A DNA stretch of 64,000 nucleotides from Hemileia vastatrix (Eukaryota > Basidiomycota > Pucciniomycetes > Pucciniales > Zaghouaniaceae): assembly GCA_030280995.1 (NCBI GenBank), contig JASXTE010000013.1:8959001-9023000 (forward strand), read 5' to 3'. The notes under the pieces were generated by a model. The model was not told where the DNA came from. It saw nothing but the letters and a program-made list of their open reading frames with translations, and made no database searches. The position numbers and the translations under genes are program-made. Below, piece after piece: positions 41,880-54,700 of the stretch (position 1 is the stretch's first letter; each line of letters begins with the position of its first letter).

Positions 41880-44489
41880 ATGTCTTCTTCTGCTGTTGCT
41901 TCTGGATCTTCTAACCCTCTTACTCCCTCAGTTAGAATTGTTTCTTGGGATGGCCCAAAGTTTGATGGGGAGGAGGTTAAATGGTTCATTAGCAGGTATG
42001 AAGCTGCTGCTGCTGTTGATGGCGCTTCTCATGTGGATATGGTGAAGCAAGTTAGGTTTTTTATTGCTGATAGGGAGGTGGAAAAAGAGGTTATTGCTAT
42101 GCAGGCATTTAAGGACAAGGATTGGGTTAAGCTTTATAAAGCTATGGTTGATAGATGGGGTGTCAGGTTTACTATGATGGACCTCAATAAAATTGTTGGA
42201 GACTGGCAAGCAAAAGGTGGAGTTTCTTCTATGGCTGACTTCAAAAAGCTCTGTGTCCAGTTTGATGAAGTGGTGGAATATCTCATATTGGTGGATGAGT
42301 TAGTGCATGAGAATCAAGCAAAAGATTTGTTTTGGACAGCATGCAGCAGGGATATTCGTATGGACGTCTTGAAGGATCTTTCAAGAAAAGATTTGATGAA
42401 GGAACTGCCTAATGGTGAGCAGAAACTGCCGGCTCTGGAGGTTATCAAGGACAACATTCAAGCCCATCTAAAGTTATTGGAGTTGGACAAATATCAAGAG
42501 TCATGCACTCAATATGTTAGCAAGGTTAGCGAATTTTTGGCCGAAAACAACGATATTATGGTCAAAGCCCAGGAGGCTAAGAAGGCTCAAATGGGATTAC
42601 CTGCTGCAAAAGTTGAGGGTAGTGTGGATAATAAGATAGTCGATCATTTTGCCGATTTAACTAAACAGTTAAAAATATTTGTTCAAGAGACACAGAAGGC
42701 TAACAAGGCCCCAATCGCTTCTTCGTTGACGTCAACTTCTTATTAGTCTAGAGGGTATGAACGTCGAAATTATAATGGCAATAATAATGGTAACCGCTTC
42801 CCAGGCAATGGGAGAAATGGTGGGAATGGTGGTAGTAGTTATAGAGGTGGCTACGATGAGCCAAAGGTGTGCTCCTATTGTAATAGAAGGGGGCACAGAG
42901 CAACAGTTTGTTTTGCTATTGATAAGGATATGGATGCTGGGCGAGTTTTATTTGATGGTAAAGTTTATAAATTTCCTGATGGTTTGTTCATCAAGCCCAG
43001 TGATGGACAGTCTCCTTCTGATTTGGTCAGAAGAAGTTTAACGGCTGAAAGGAGAGCCAGATTTGAAGAGGTGACGGATGAAGATGTTAATGCCAAGAGT
43101 GGCAAAAATGGTAATGGTAATGGTGGTAAAGCTGACAAGGGCAAGGAGAAAGAGGTCAGTAAAGCCACATTTTCTACTTCTTTTGGTGGTTTAGAGCTGG
43201 CGACGGTTGCCCAGGTGGAGGGTAGCTGTATGGCTGGCGAATACATTGTTAATGCTGCTAGAAGAGCAGCTGCTACTAAGGCAAAAAGAAGCATTCAAAG
43301 CCAATTGAGGGCTAATCCTGGCAAGGCCAATAACAAAGTGAACCCTTACTCTAAGGACAAGAATTCTAGTGCTCAAACTGCCACCAACAAATTGAACCCT
43401 TACTCTAAGGACGAATTATATAAAATGCAGAAGGGGATTGCTGATATGGGGCCCCCTAGTTATGGCAAGTTTGATTTAAATGGTGAGCCTATGCCAGATG
43501 ATGATTCGGATTCTGAGGAGGACGTACCGTTGGCGTCTCTACCCAGACCAAGTTTTAGCGGTCCCATCCCAATGGAGGGTGTAAGAAGGACTAGCGATGG
43601 ATCAGGATTAGTGCAAGAAGCTGGTGACGGAGTTAGGGTTATAGAAAGTGAAGATGTTATAATGGGGGGTGAAGATGGCTCGGTTGGACCTCAAGAGGTA
43701 CCCAGGGCCAAGGTTGTTAAATCAAAGGTCCAGTATGAGCAGCCAGTAGTTTCTGGTCAAGCTAATGCGATGGACGCAGTTTTGAATAGGGTGAATCAAC
43801 TTCAGATTCCCTTATCTTTGGGGGAGTTATTTACGATTAGTCCGGCGCTTGCTGAAAAGCAAAAGAAGCATTTGACGAGGCGTCGGGTTTCCACTTGAGA
43901 GGTGGAATATATTTGTGAAAATGCTGAAAAGTTTGGGGAAGATGTAGATACACATTTTTCCGCTCCCCTGGGTTACCTGGTGGTAACTCTAAATGGTAAA
44001 GAAGTAAAGGCCTTGGTCGATTCAGGGTCTCAAATTAATTTAATTTCATTGGAGCAAGCAACGAGTATAGGCTTGCCAATTAAAAGTGGAACTGGGGGAA
44101 ACCTCAGAGGTATTGGAGGGCATGCAACAGAGCTGATGGGTACAGCTGAGCATGTCAGGTTAGGCATTGGTGGATCTGTTGGTAAGGTTCACTTTTATGT
44201 GGCCAGAGGAGCAGTCAAAACTGTTCTTGGGGGTCCTTTTTTGATGGATTTTGAGGCCAGGATAGGGTATCAAGCTGGCATGGGGATTAGTTTGGAGATC
44301 ACTGGTGAAGATATGCGGAGGTTACATATGCGGTTAGCGCCTCCTGGAGATGAAGGTTGGGAAACACGGCCAGGGATTACTACTCTGTGCCAGTGTTGTG
44401 TTTGCACCAAGAAGCGGCATATAAAACGGGCGGCTTCTGGAGAATTATGTTTGTTGGAAAGGGATGGATGCCCTCATTTTTTGGGGTAG
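41880..44489 (+). pseudogene. F2-b gag-protease
   Basis: This copy is collinear with F2-a: the same N-terminus (ATG 41880), CCHC knuckle (about 42870-42915) and protease (LVDSGSQ, about 44015-44035). Two in-frame stops break it: TAG at 42744-42746 (before the knuckle) and TGA at 43896-43898 (before protease). Neither is present in F2-a. Arg stands where F2-a has its gag stop. It ends at TAG 44487-44489 after the slippery heptamer. Confidence 0.9.
44477..44483 (+). promoter_or_regulatory. Probable -1 frameshift site of F2-b
   Basis: T TTT TTG is in phase just before the gag stop, as in F2-a. The Pol frame is open upstream from at least 44357, so the two frames overlap by about 130 nt. Confidence 0.7.
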
Positions 44490-47400
44490 CAGGGGCTGAT
44501 CACTCTAATGTTGTAATCTCTCCTCAGGATGAGATCCTGGATTGCAATAGGTCAGCTCACTTGGAGATAATTCAAGTGGATTCTCAATTATTTTCTGTTA
44601 ATATTACTTTGGAGTGCAAATATGTTTTGGACTTTTCTATATGTTTATTGGATTTACCCGGTTTTTCTATTAAATTTAAAAACAGTGAAAAAGGCAAAAT
44701 GGGCCAAATTAGGTTGGATAAAAATTGGAAGGGTATGATTTATGGCCTCCAGCAAGAGGTTAAACTGCAATTATCTCCTTCTATTTTGGACCTCCAGCAA
44801 GAGGGTAAACTGCAATTATCTCATCAAAACCCAATAAAAAATCTCAGTATAATTAAAACACAAAAAAATAATTTTTGTGAAAATTCTATTACGGACCTCC
44901 AGCAAGAGGTTAAACTGCAAGTATCTCCTTCTATTTTGGACCTCCAGCAAGAGGGTAAACTGCAAATATCACATCAAAATCCGAAAAAAAATCTCAGTAT
45001 AATTAAAACACAAAAAAATAATTTTTGTGAAAATTCAATTCCGGTCCTCCAGCAAGAGGTTAAACTGCCAACTTTCTTTACGGGTGATTTACTGTTGGAT
45101 AAGGGAAGCAAAGGTGTTGGAAAATCTGTTTATAAATTAGACGAGGGAAAGGAGAAAAGGGTAAAATTTAAAAATTAAATAAAATATTTTTCTAATTTTT
45201 CTTATTCAGATTCTGACGATGAAGAAGATTCATTTGATGAAAGTTTTAATGGCAATGTTTTACCTCAAGTTTATTTAGATGTGGACGCAGCCAAATATAA
45301 GAAAGTAGCAAATAAAGTTCGACCTATTAATGAACCGCTACCTGCTGAATTAAATCCACCTTTGAGAAGACCAAGGTTATCAAGAGATCCTTATGAAAGT
45401 CCCTTGGTAAAGAATCCGCCTGAATTTTCTGAGACGTCAAGAATCACTTTTGAGAGACTGGGTGTTGTTAATTTTGGACCTGATGGTTGGTTGTCTGGAG
45501 AAGAGAAGAAGTTGTTGTTGGATGTGATGGTCAAGCGAGAGAAGGCCATTGCTTTTGTAGAAGAGGAGAGGGGTGTGTTGAAGCATTCCTATGGGGAGCC
45601 TTACAAGATTCCTGTGGTATGTCATGAACCGTGGCAGCTGAAACCGATTCCTATTCCGGCTGCATTGAAAGAAGCTTATATTGAAGTTGTCAGAGAACGG
45701 ATACGCACTGGACTGTATGAGCAATCAACATCAAGTTATTCTAGTCCGGTATTTTGTATCAAGAAACCAAATGGCAAGCTTAGAGTTGTTCATGATCTTA
45801 GGGAATTAAATAGGGTTACAATAAAGGATGCTGGGATACCACCTAGTGCTGAGGAGTTTGTTGAAGCGTTTGCAGGGAGAGTGTGTTATGGTTTAGGAGA
45901 TATTATGGGTGGATATGATGAGAGAGAGTTACATCCGGACTCAAGGCCACTCACTACATTTGATACACCACTAGGACGTTTACAGTTAACAAGATTACCT
46001 CAAGGAGCAACAAATTCGGTTGCAGTTTATCAAGCTCAGATGGCTTGGATCCTTCAAGATGAAATTCCACAATATGCTGGAATCTTTATGGATGATGGAG
46101 GAATTAAGGGACCAACAACTGACTATGATAACCAGGTGTTGGAAGAGAATCCCGGGATACGCAAATTCATTTGGGAGTTTGCAATTATTTTAGAAAGAAT
46201 CTTGTTTTGAATTGAAGAGGCTGGTTTAACTATTTCAGATTCAAAATTTTCATGTTGTGTGCCAGCCTTAGAAATATTAGGCCATGTGGTATGTAGAGAG
46301 GGTAGGATTATGTCCAAGAAGAAAGTTAACAAAATTCAGTCCTGGCCAAGACCTAAGAATACCACCGAAGTTAGAGGGTTTTTAGGCGTTTGCGTATATG
46401 TTAGAATGTTTATCAAGGACTTTTCTTCATTGGCAGCTCCATTGAGACGGTTAACGAGAAAGGATGCATACTGGGAGTGGGATGAAGAGTGTGAGAAGGC
46501 GTTTGTGAAGTTGAAGGAGGTTGTAGGGAAGGATTTAGTCCTGCACAAGTTGGATTATGGAAAAGGAGCTGGCAGAATTTATTTAGCAGCTGATTCAAGT
46601 CAGGTTGCAGCTGGGGCGGTTTTGTCTCAGATGGATAAAGCTGGTTACATCAGGCCAGTTAGGTATGAATCTGTAGTATTTACTGAGGTCGAATCAAGAT
46701 ATTCACAACCAAAATTGGAATTATGTGGTGTGGCAAAAATACTGAAGAAACTTCAGCATATTTTGTGGGGGCAACATTTTGAGTTGCAAGTGGATGCGAA
46801 ATCGTTAATCCAGATGATTAATTCCCCAAGTTTACCGAACGCACCCATGATGAGATGGGTAGCTTTTATTCAACATTTTTCGTTTGATTTAGTTCATAAG
46901 CCTGGCAAAACTTTTACTATGCCAGATGGTTTATCAAGGAGACCACCCACTGAAGAAGATTCAGACTCAGAAGAGTTCGATGAAGATATACCTATTATCA
47001 AAGCCAGCACTAAAGGAGCTGAAGACTTTCCATACCTCCCCCATGAGGTTAAACTGGCAGGACTATTGTGTTTAGATTATGGTGATGATGACCTCCACCA
47101 AGAGGATAAACTGGAAAATAGTTTTTATGTTAATAAAGGTGTTGGAAAAGGCTTAGATAAATTTGGCAGAGAGGAGGTAGAAGAAGATGTGGTGTATGTA
47201 GAGGAAAATGGATTGGTAGTGTGGGATAGTAGTAAATTAAGGAATGGTGTATATGTTGGAGAATTAGAGAACTTAAATAAAAAGGTGGATAAAGAGAAAG
47301 AGGTATTTTCAAATACGGTTTTCGAAGGATCCAAAGGTTCAGAAGAAAAACGTCGACATAGCTCGATTAAAGATTTATTTAGGGGTCAACGATTATTGGC

Positions 47401-48772
47401 TCATTCATGTGCAGGTGATATTGTTGAAAGAGAAGTCCCTATTGATGTTATATTAATCGATTTTCAAGATGAAGTCTGGGGTCAGACTGGTTTTTATTTT
47501 TTGTTAGTCAAATATTTGTTGACTTTAGAGAGGCCAGAAGATTGTGAAGACAATGAATTGGTGGCTATCAAGAGGAAGTCATCTACGTTTTACCTATCTG
47601 GTCGACGTTTAATGAGGAGGAGGTATCCAAATCCTCAAGTAGTTATAACTCAACAGAAGGGGCAAGAATTAGTTTTGAAATCACTGCATGAAGAACTCGG
47701 GCATAGAGGCGTTGGAGAAATGTTTAGAAGAATTTCTGATCGATTTTGGTGGCCTGGCATGAAGATGGCTGTTAAACAGTGGGTTCAGTCATGCGAAGAA
47801 TGTCAAAGACGAAGTTATTTAAGGCCAAAAGAACCTGGACGCGCGACCGGTGAATATACGCTCTTTGGAAGAGTTAGTTTAGATGCCGTTCATATAAAAG
47901 AGGGACAGTATAAATATTTAATTGTGGCCAGAGATGATTTATCCGGCTGGGTAGAGGCAGCGCCTCTTATTAATTTAACTGCCAAAAATGTGGCAGAATT
48001 TTTTTTGAATAATTGGGTATATAGGTATGGGGTGATGAAGTTGGTAACGGTAGATGGAGGTCCTGAATTTGGGACAGAGTTTAAAGAGGCCGTATTGAAA
48101 GTTGGATCAAAGGTTAGGGTAGCAACCCCATATTATCCTGAAGCTGAAGGCATGGTTGAAAGAGGGCATCAAGTTATTAAGGATGCTTTAGTTAAAATGT
48201 GTGGGACAAGTGCCGAAAAGTGGAGGCACTATTTACCTTTAGTTTTATTTGCTGATCGAATCACTGCCAAAAGGACAACCGGATTTTCACCTTATGAACT
48301 TGTTTTTGGACAGAAAGCAGTTTTACCGGTTGATTTAGAAGCTGAATCATATCTTGGAGTTGACTGGGACACGGTCAAAACTACTGAAGAATTATTGTGT
48401 GCAAGAATGATGCAGCTAGAAAAGAAAGAAGAATATTTAGAAAAGGCATATTCGCGGATGATGAAGATCCGAAATCAATCAGTCAGATATTGGGATGAGC
48501 GGTTGGAACATCGATTAAGGAAACCTTTGAACCCAGGAGATATGGTCCTGGTGTATAATAGGAGTTTGGAAAGTCAGTGGGGAAAGATGTTTGCAGATAG
48601 GTGGAATGGACCGTATAAAATCAAGGAGCAAGTTTCCGGCGGTTCATATGTGCTAGAAGAGTTGGATGGAGTAGTATTAAAGAAGAGGGTAGCAGCCGAT
48701 CAAGTGAAACGGTTCTATCCTAGAGGCACCAGGAGTGCCGAAGTCTTCCTCCGCAACGAGGATAAACTATGA
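44484..48772 (+). pseudogene. F2-b spacer and Pol (RT, RNase H, integrase)
   Basis: The Pol frame after the frameshift. The spacer has five LQQEVKL/LQQEGKL peptide/hairpin repeats (44746, 44790, 44896, 44940, 45045) made by an in-frame 150-bp tandem duplication. Two stops break the frame: TAA 45176-45178 (GAA in F2-a) and TGA 46208-46210 (CGA in F2-a). RT has FMDD where F2-a has FIDD. RNase H (AADSS instead of AVDSS) and integrase with HEELGH, CEEC, LDAVHIKE, VDGGPEF and MVERGHQ follow. The C-terminus runs a few codons longer than in F2-a and ends inside the first 3' UTR hairpin. Confidence 0.9.
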
Positions 48773-48965
48773 TGTTTATAAAAATCTTATCATCCTCCGC
48801 AATGAGGATAAACTATGACATTTATGAAATTATATGGACGAACTCCGAAATGAGGATAAACTACAATTTTAATGACATTTATCAAATTTTATACCTCCGC
48901 AATGAGGATAAACTATGATATCTACGAAATTTTATGGATTCCTCCGCAACAAGTATAAACTATCT
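48748..48965 (+). repeat. F2-b 3' UTR hairpin array
   Basis: Five copies of the CCTC-loop-GAGG-A-TAAACT motif (one degenerate, the last with arm decay) lie at about 50-bp spacing, as in F2-a. The first overlaps the pol stop. Confidence 0.88.
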
Positions 48966-49179
48966 TCTTATTTTTATAAAAAATACTTTACTATCATTAC
49001 ACTGCATATGGGCGACGAAACTGTGATGAAACATAACGAAATGCGAGAAAACCTTCATTGAAAATTTTCAAAATTTAAAATTCTTAAAATATGGGTGAAG
49101 ATAGTGTTGGAAAAATTTTAAAATTTATTGGAAGAAGTGTTCACAGGGGAACCTTCTTAATTAAATATTGGCAAGTGTG

Positions 49180-49631
49180 GGGGTAATTGATGGGCTGGCT
49201 GCTCTATACACAATTACCCCATAATGTTCGTTTCCAAAATTTTCCCTGTTTCTAGTTGAATCCTGGCTTTGTCTTTTAATTTTAGGAAGTCCACTAAGAC
49301 TATAAACTGGAACGAATCAAGAGACACCGCTCTCAACGCCGGATTCAAGATTTTTTTATTTTGTTTTTGATTTTTTATGTTAGATTGTGATTTCTTTTCT
49401 TTAATATATATTATGAATTAATGTAAAGGTGATGCTCACTGGTGGTCTCTAATCATTTTTATAAATTGGAGGGAGCCCACCCAGTGATCATCATTATAAA
49501 AATTATCTTCTAAAAACTTTCATTTATTTTCTTTTCTTTTCAATTTCTCAAAATTGTGTAACCACATCAAGTTGCACTTGGATGTGGGTATGATGTCGAG
49601 GGTACGGCTCATCAAATGGCTGGGGGGCATC
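49180..49631 (+). other. F2-b structured 3' modules 1-3
   Basis: Module 1 is at 49180-49220 (GGGGTAATTG/CAATTACCCC), module 2 at about 49435-49490, module 3 at about 49556-49631. They are nearly identical to F2-a. A TAAACT hairpin with AGTC/GACT arms lies between modules 1 and 2 (about 49288-49310). An A-rich low-complexity tract follows (49640-49935). Confidence 0.75.
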
Positions 49632-50018
49632 TTTTAAAATTTTATTTTAAAAAAAAAAAAAAAAATTTATTATTACTTTTTTTATTTTTCTTTTCACATT
49701 CGTTTATCTTTCTTTAAAAATTAAATTTTAACTTTTATTTCAAAACTATTTTTTTTTTAAAAAAAAATTAAAATTTAAAAAAAAAAAAAATCTTTTATTT
49801 TAAATGATAAAAAAAAAAATAATAATAATAAAATAACTAAAAAAATAAAAATAAAAATAAAAATAAATAAAAATAAAAATAAAAAATAAAAATAAATAAA
49901 AATAATAATAATAAAATAATAATAATAATAAAAGGTATTTTAGTTTTAGGTAGTTTAGATGTTTATATTTTATTTTTCAAACATTATTCAAGAAAGCTAC
50001 ATACCAGGAAGAACACCA

Positions 50019-50554
50019 TCAAGGGTTGTTATCTTTTGAAGAATCAAAATTAGAAAATTTAGAAGGACCTTGATCAATTTCCTGGGATTCGAATCTTATT
50101 TCACGGTCACGATAGTGTTGAAGCCAGTTGGCTATTTTGAAAAGGTCTCTTAACAGTTGCTCTCTCATCCAAGATTCTGATCTATCAGAGGGCGGGTATC
50201 GTTGGAAATAAGCGATGAGGTTATTAAAATTAGCAAAAAGCTTTTCAGACACTAGGTGAATTGGAACTCTAGGGAAGCTTGGATTAGGTTCTGGTAGTTC
50301 ATAAGCAGAATATGAAATTGGAGAACCGGTGGACGCTTATCAAATTAAAATATCAGCAAATTAAAACCTGAAGATTAAGAAAATAAAAAGAGACAACTAA
50401 CCTGTGTCAACACTATCATGATCATAGATAAATGGCTTACTTGGTAATGGAGTGGGATTTTTTATGTTTAGAAAAGGATTTTTTATTTTTGATAGATGAG
50501 GAGGACTGGTGTTGGATTTGGTGTTTGAAGTAGATGTTCTGGGCCTTTTGGATG
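50019..50554 (-). CDS. Antisense gene B of F2-b, 3' part (end of exon 1, intron, exon 2)
   Basis: This is the C-terminal part of a gene whose 5' part is at 59731-60208, split by F3-a. Bases 50554-50402 continue the exon (SSKRPRTSTS). A 66-nt intron runs 50401-50336 (GTTAGT to ATAAG). Exon 2 is 50335-50019 and ends in a stop. Phase is kept across both the F3-a insertion (one ATACA copy discounted) and the intron, giving a 315-aa product. The C-terminal domain (FANFNNLIAYFQRYPP, MREQLLRDLFKIANWLQHY) resembles that of gene A (LKRKMLAYFQETP, MKRRILMQSF). No stop or frameshift is seen apart from the insertion. Confidence 0.65.
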
Positions 50555-50559
50555 ATACA

Positions 50560-51697
50560 TGTCGGTCAGTCGTCTAGAAGTAGGTAAGGAAAATAGGAGA
50601 AAAGGAGGAGAGAAGGAGGAGGGCAAGGGAAAAATAAAAGAAATAAACTAAAATAGAATATTTAATTTATTTAAAAGGAAAACAACAGCGAGTAACCTGA
50701 GAGATGACAAAAACTTAGGATTTATTAATAATAATATTATTTGATGTAAGGTTTCTGCGCGGAAAACACTTTTAATTACTATCAGACTTAAAGCAACCTT
50801 TAATTTTGTTATATAGACTTTTAATTAGATTTGTATTACTAATAAAAAAATATAAACATAATAAAATAGTTATTTAATTTGTTGAGTGTGTAATAAGTGA
50901 TGAGGCTACAGGGGATTATCCAAGGCCCTTTTATAGGCAATGGGTCCTCTGAAGCGCTACTATCTTTGTAAATACAATGATTAGAATGGAATAAAACAAA
51001 TATATCAAAAGAGTAAATGAAACATAACAATATAGAGAAAAACATGAAACAAATAATTAAAACCCCAATTAAGAATCCAATTTCACCGCCATTAATTCCC
51101 AAATCAGTAAGTGACAATAGTGAATAACTAAACAAGATTGGAAACATAGGAACTATGAGAAATATAATTCCAAACAGATGGTACATTCTGATTAAAGGAC
51201 ATTTTAAGTGAAACAAAAAATAATTTGACGCAACAAAACAAGCAATTAATCTCAATTTAGTCCAAATTAATTTATTTGTTTTTTCTAACACAATTAAGGG
51301 CCAAAAGAAGCGTCATTAATTATTTTTTAGTATCATATGAGAGGTATTATTTAATATATAAATTTAAGTAATTAATTTAAATATATTATAAATCAATTTT
51401 TCACTTGTAATTATAATATATGTTTTTCAATTAATTAAATATAAATTTATAATTATTAAATACATAAAAATGCGCCATTATTTGTAGAATATATTATATT
51501 ATGCTCAATTTAATTGTATATAAAAATATATATAACCAATAAATTTAATGTAACATTTGTATATAATAAAATTCTTATATAATTTCATTATGCAATAAAA
51601 TATTAAGTTATATTCATTAAATACAAGTCTTACCCACTCTTTAAGGTTTTATAATTTATATATCATTTACTGGACTCCTGGAATAGCCTGGCTGACA
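50560..51697 (-). repeat. F3-a 3' LTR
   Basis: Plus-strand ends are TGTCGGTCAG and GGCTGACA. The polypurine tract AGAGTGAGGGAG (minus strand, 51698-51709) adjoins. The TATA box CCTATAAAAGGGCC lies at about 50927-50941 (minus strand). A 150-codon hydrophobic frame reads in sense inside it (50839-51291). Confidence 0.93.
50839..51291 (-). CDS. Hydrophobic frame inside the F3-a LTR (150 aa)
   Basis: The ATG at 51291 opens a sense frame in the LTR with several hydrophobic runs that could span membranes (for example YHLFGIIFLIVPMFPILF and FLIGVLIICFMFFSILL). The copy in the 5' LTR (58806-59324) runs to 172 aa because one base is missing from an A-run near its end. It is absent from the F3-b LTRs. 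Coding capacity is doubtful: T-rich sequence easily yields such frames, and it reads across the TATA box. Confidence 0.25.
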   Translation of the reverse strand: MLEKTNKLIWTKLRLIACFVASNYFLFHLKCPLIRMYHLFGIIFLIVPMFPILFSYSLLSLTDLGINGGEIGFLIGVLIICFMFFSILLCFIYSFDIFVLFHSNHCIYKDSSASEDPLPIKGPWIIPCSLITYYTLNKLNNYFIMFIFFY

Positions 51698-51732
51698 CTC
51701 CCTCACTCTAAAAAAAACAATAAAAAAAAATG

Positions 51733-54700
51733 CTAAGATTTTTTCTTTTTGTATTTTTTCAACAGAGCAGGCAGATTTGAAATTTCCTTGCCAGGTATCC
51801 ATGCATCATGTTCAGATGATTTGTTCTTATATCTCAATAAATATTCAGTACCTCTTTCAGAAGTGATAATTCTATCATTGAGAATTTTATCAATTTCTGC
51901 TGTTTCTGTGACTTCCTGAGGGTTCTTCTTAGGTCTTCCTCTTCTTTTTGGAAATAAGTCACTGTTGGAAGTATAAGGTTTAAGTAAAGAAATGGGAAAG
52001 ACAGGATGTTTCCTATCATATGGAGAATACAATACAACTTCTACTGCATTATCACCAACCATTCTTTTAACAACAAATGGTCCTACAAAAGGATCTTTTA
52101 ATTTGTGGTTACCTTGTAAATTGAAATGGACAGTAGAGATCAACACTTCATCACCCTTGTTAAATGTGTATTCTTTATGGGATTTATCCCATCTTTTCTT
52201 TTCATATTCAAATGCTTTATCAATACAACTCTGAGCATGTTTTCTGCATAGTTGTTGCATTTGCATAAAAGATTTTACACCAGGGTGTAGTTCCAACTTA
52301 GGTAATTTATTATTGAGAATCTGAGCAGGAGTGTTTGGGACATAACCTAACCAAAGCTCAAAAGGCTTTTTCTCAGCGACAGAATGAACAGTGCTATTAT
52401 ATGCAAATTCAAGACCAGGCAAAAGAGTGGCCCAATCATGAGTAAATCTGTCATTGTCTTTATATTCTAAACCAAAGGCACAATACCTTCTAATCATATC
52501 TTCCAGAGTTTGAATCATTCTTTCAGCTAGACCATCAGTCTGGGGATGGTGAGCTGTAGAAAATTTTAACTCACAGCCACAAATATCCATCAAAGAGGTC
52601 CAAAACTCAGAAGTGAATTTTGGATCCCTATCAGAGATAATGGCTTTTGGAAAACCAATAATATTAAACATGTAAGACCACCATAAGAAAGCTAATTCTT
52701 TGGTGGATACATCTTTGTGGGTTGGAATAAATTTGCACATTTTTGTGAATCTATCAACTATTACCCAACAAGAGTTAAAGCTGTCTTTACCTGAAACAGG
52801 AAGACCAGTGACAAAATCCATATTAATGATTTGCCAGGGAGCACTAGGTGCTTCAATATGTTGTAATAACCCTGCTCTCTTACCTGTTAACCTTTTAGAT
52901 TTTTGGCAGGAATCACAAGATTCAACATATAATTTTGTGTCTTCAGACATATTAGCCCACCATGCAGTGTTTTTGATTCTAATCAATGTTTTTTCAAGAT
53001 CAAAATGTCCAGCTAATATGTCATAATGACAAAGTTTGAGGATAGTTTCTTTCATTGAAGGAGGAATAACAATTACATTGGTAAGCTTCCTTCTATAATA
53101 TATATAACCATCTTCAATAGAAAACTTTCCTTTATTTAAAGCATTTTGGTACTTTGCAGGAAGAGTTTTTATTAATGCTTGAATTGAAGCATTCTTAGGA
53201 TCATTCAAAATAGTAACTAATTTATTTAAGTCAGAATCTTTATTATATGAATCCAGTATTAACTGTAATAACTCTTCTTCCATATCAACTATAAATATAC
53301 CATGTATATGAACAGTATTATCTTCAGGTACATAAGCAGGATTGGAGTCATTATTTGGCAGAGGCAATCTGGAGAGCATATCAACATTAGAGTGAACATT
53401 TCCAGCTCTATGGATAATAGTCATCCTTCCTCTGTATTCCTGAACAGCAAGTTGCCACCTGAACATATGTCTGTTAGGTGTTTTGAGGTTTAAGAGAGAT
53501 TTCACAGCACTACAGTCAGTTACCAACTCAAATTTTTGGTCATCCAAGTAGTAATGAATTTTCTCAAGAGCCCAAACAACTGCTAAGCACTTCAATTGAG
53601 TGGAACCATATTTCAATTCACTATTTCTTAAGGTTCTTGAAATATAACAAATTACAACCTCTGAGTATTTATCATTAATAATTTGCTTTTGGTAAAGGGC
53701 ATCTCCCAGACCAATAAAGCTAGCATCTGTATAAAGTACAAATGGCTTGTTAAAATCTGGAAGAGCCAATATAGGGGCTGTCATTAAGCAACTTTTCAAT
53801 GTATTAAAAGCTTTCTGACAGTCATTATTCCAGAGAAAAGCAACATCTTTTCTGGTTAGTTTTGTAAGAGGCAAGGCTATGACCTGATAATTTTTAATAT
53901 ATTGTCTATAATAGCCACACATACCCAAAAAACTTTGGATTTCTCTTACAGAAGTTGGTGCTTTCACATTTTGAATGGCAGCAACTTTATTATGGTCTAC
54001 ACAAATTTGTAAGCCTGACACAACATGGCCAAGGACTTTCAAAGATTGAAAACCAAATTTACACTTTTTTAAAGATAAGGTCATATTGATTTCATCCATT
54101 TTTTGAAAAACTCTATTCAAATGAATCATATGTTCATCAAAAGTTTTAGAAAAAACAATAATATCATCAATATAAACCATGAGCCAACCTTCAATAATTT
54201 CTTGATGGAAAGTGTTATCCATGACCTTCTGGAAAACTGAAGGAGCATTTTTAGGGCCAAATGGCATCCTAACATACTTATATATTCCCATATGAGTAGC
54301 AATAAGCAAAAAATTTTGAGAATTTTTCTCAACTGGAACTTGATGATAACCTTTATTACCATCCAGACAACTAATAAACTTTGCACCTTGCAAGGTAGCA
54401 TGTATAGAATTAATTCTGGGTAAAGGATAAATATCATCAACAGTATAAGTATTTAAAGCTCTGTAATCTCCACATAATCTAGCTTTATCTTTTTCATAAG
54501 AAATTAAGACTGGGGAGATGACACAATATTTGGGGGTGACATCCACTTTCTCAATGATATTCATTTTCAATAATGTTTCAATATTATCTTCAATATCTTT
54601 TCTTTTTGATGGAGAAGCAGGATATGGTTTTTTCTTAAGGGTAGGAGGAATATCACTCAAATTACAGGATAAGGTAATCTTCATTTCTTCTTGAACAATT

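Noticed and set aside
52700..53026. Plus-strand frames inside F3-a gag-pol (also 54914-55390 and others)
   Set aside because: Shadows of the 2,055-codon frame; no conserved features.
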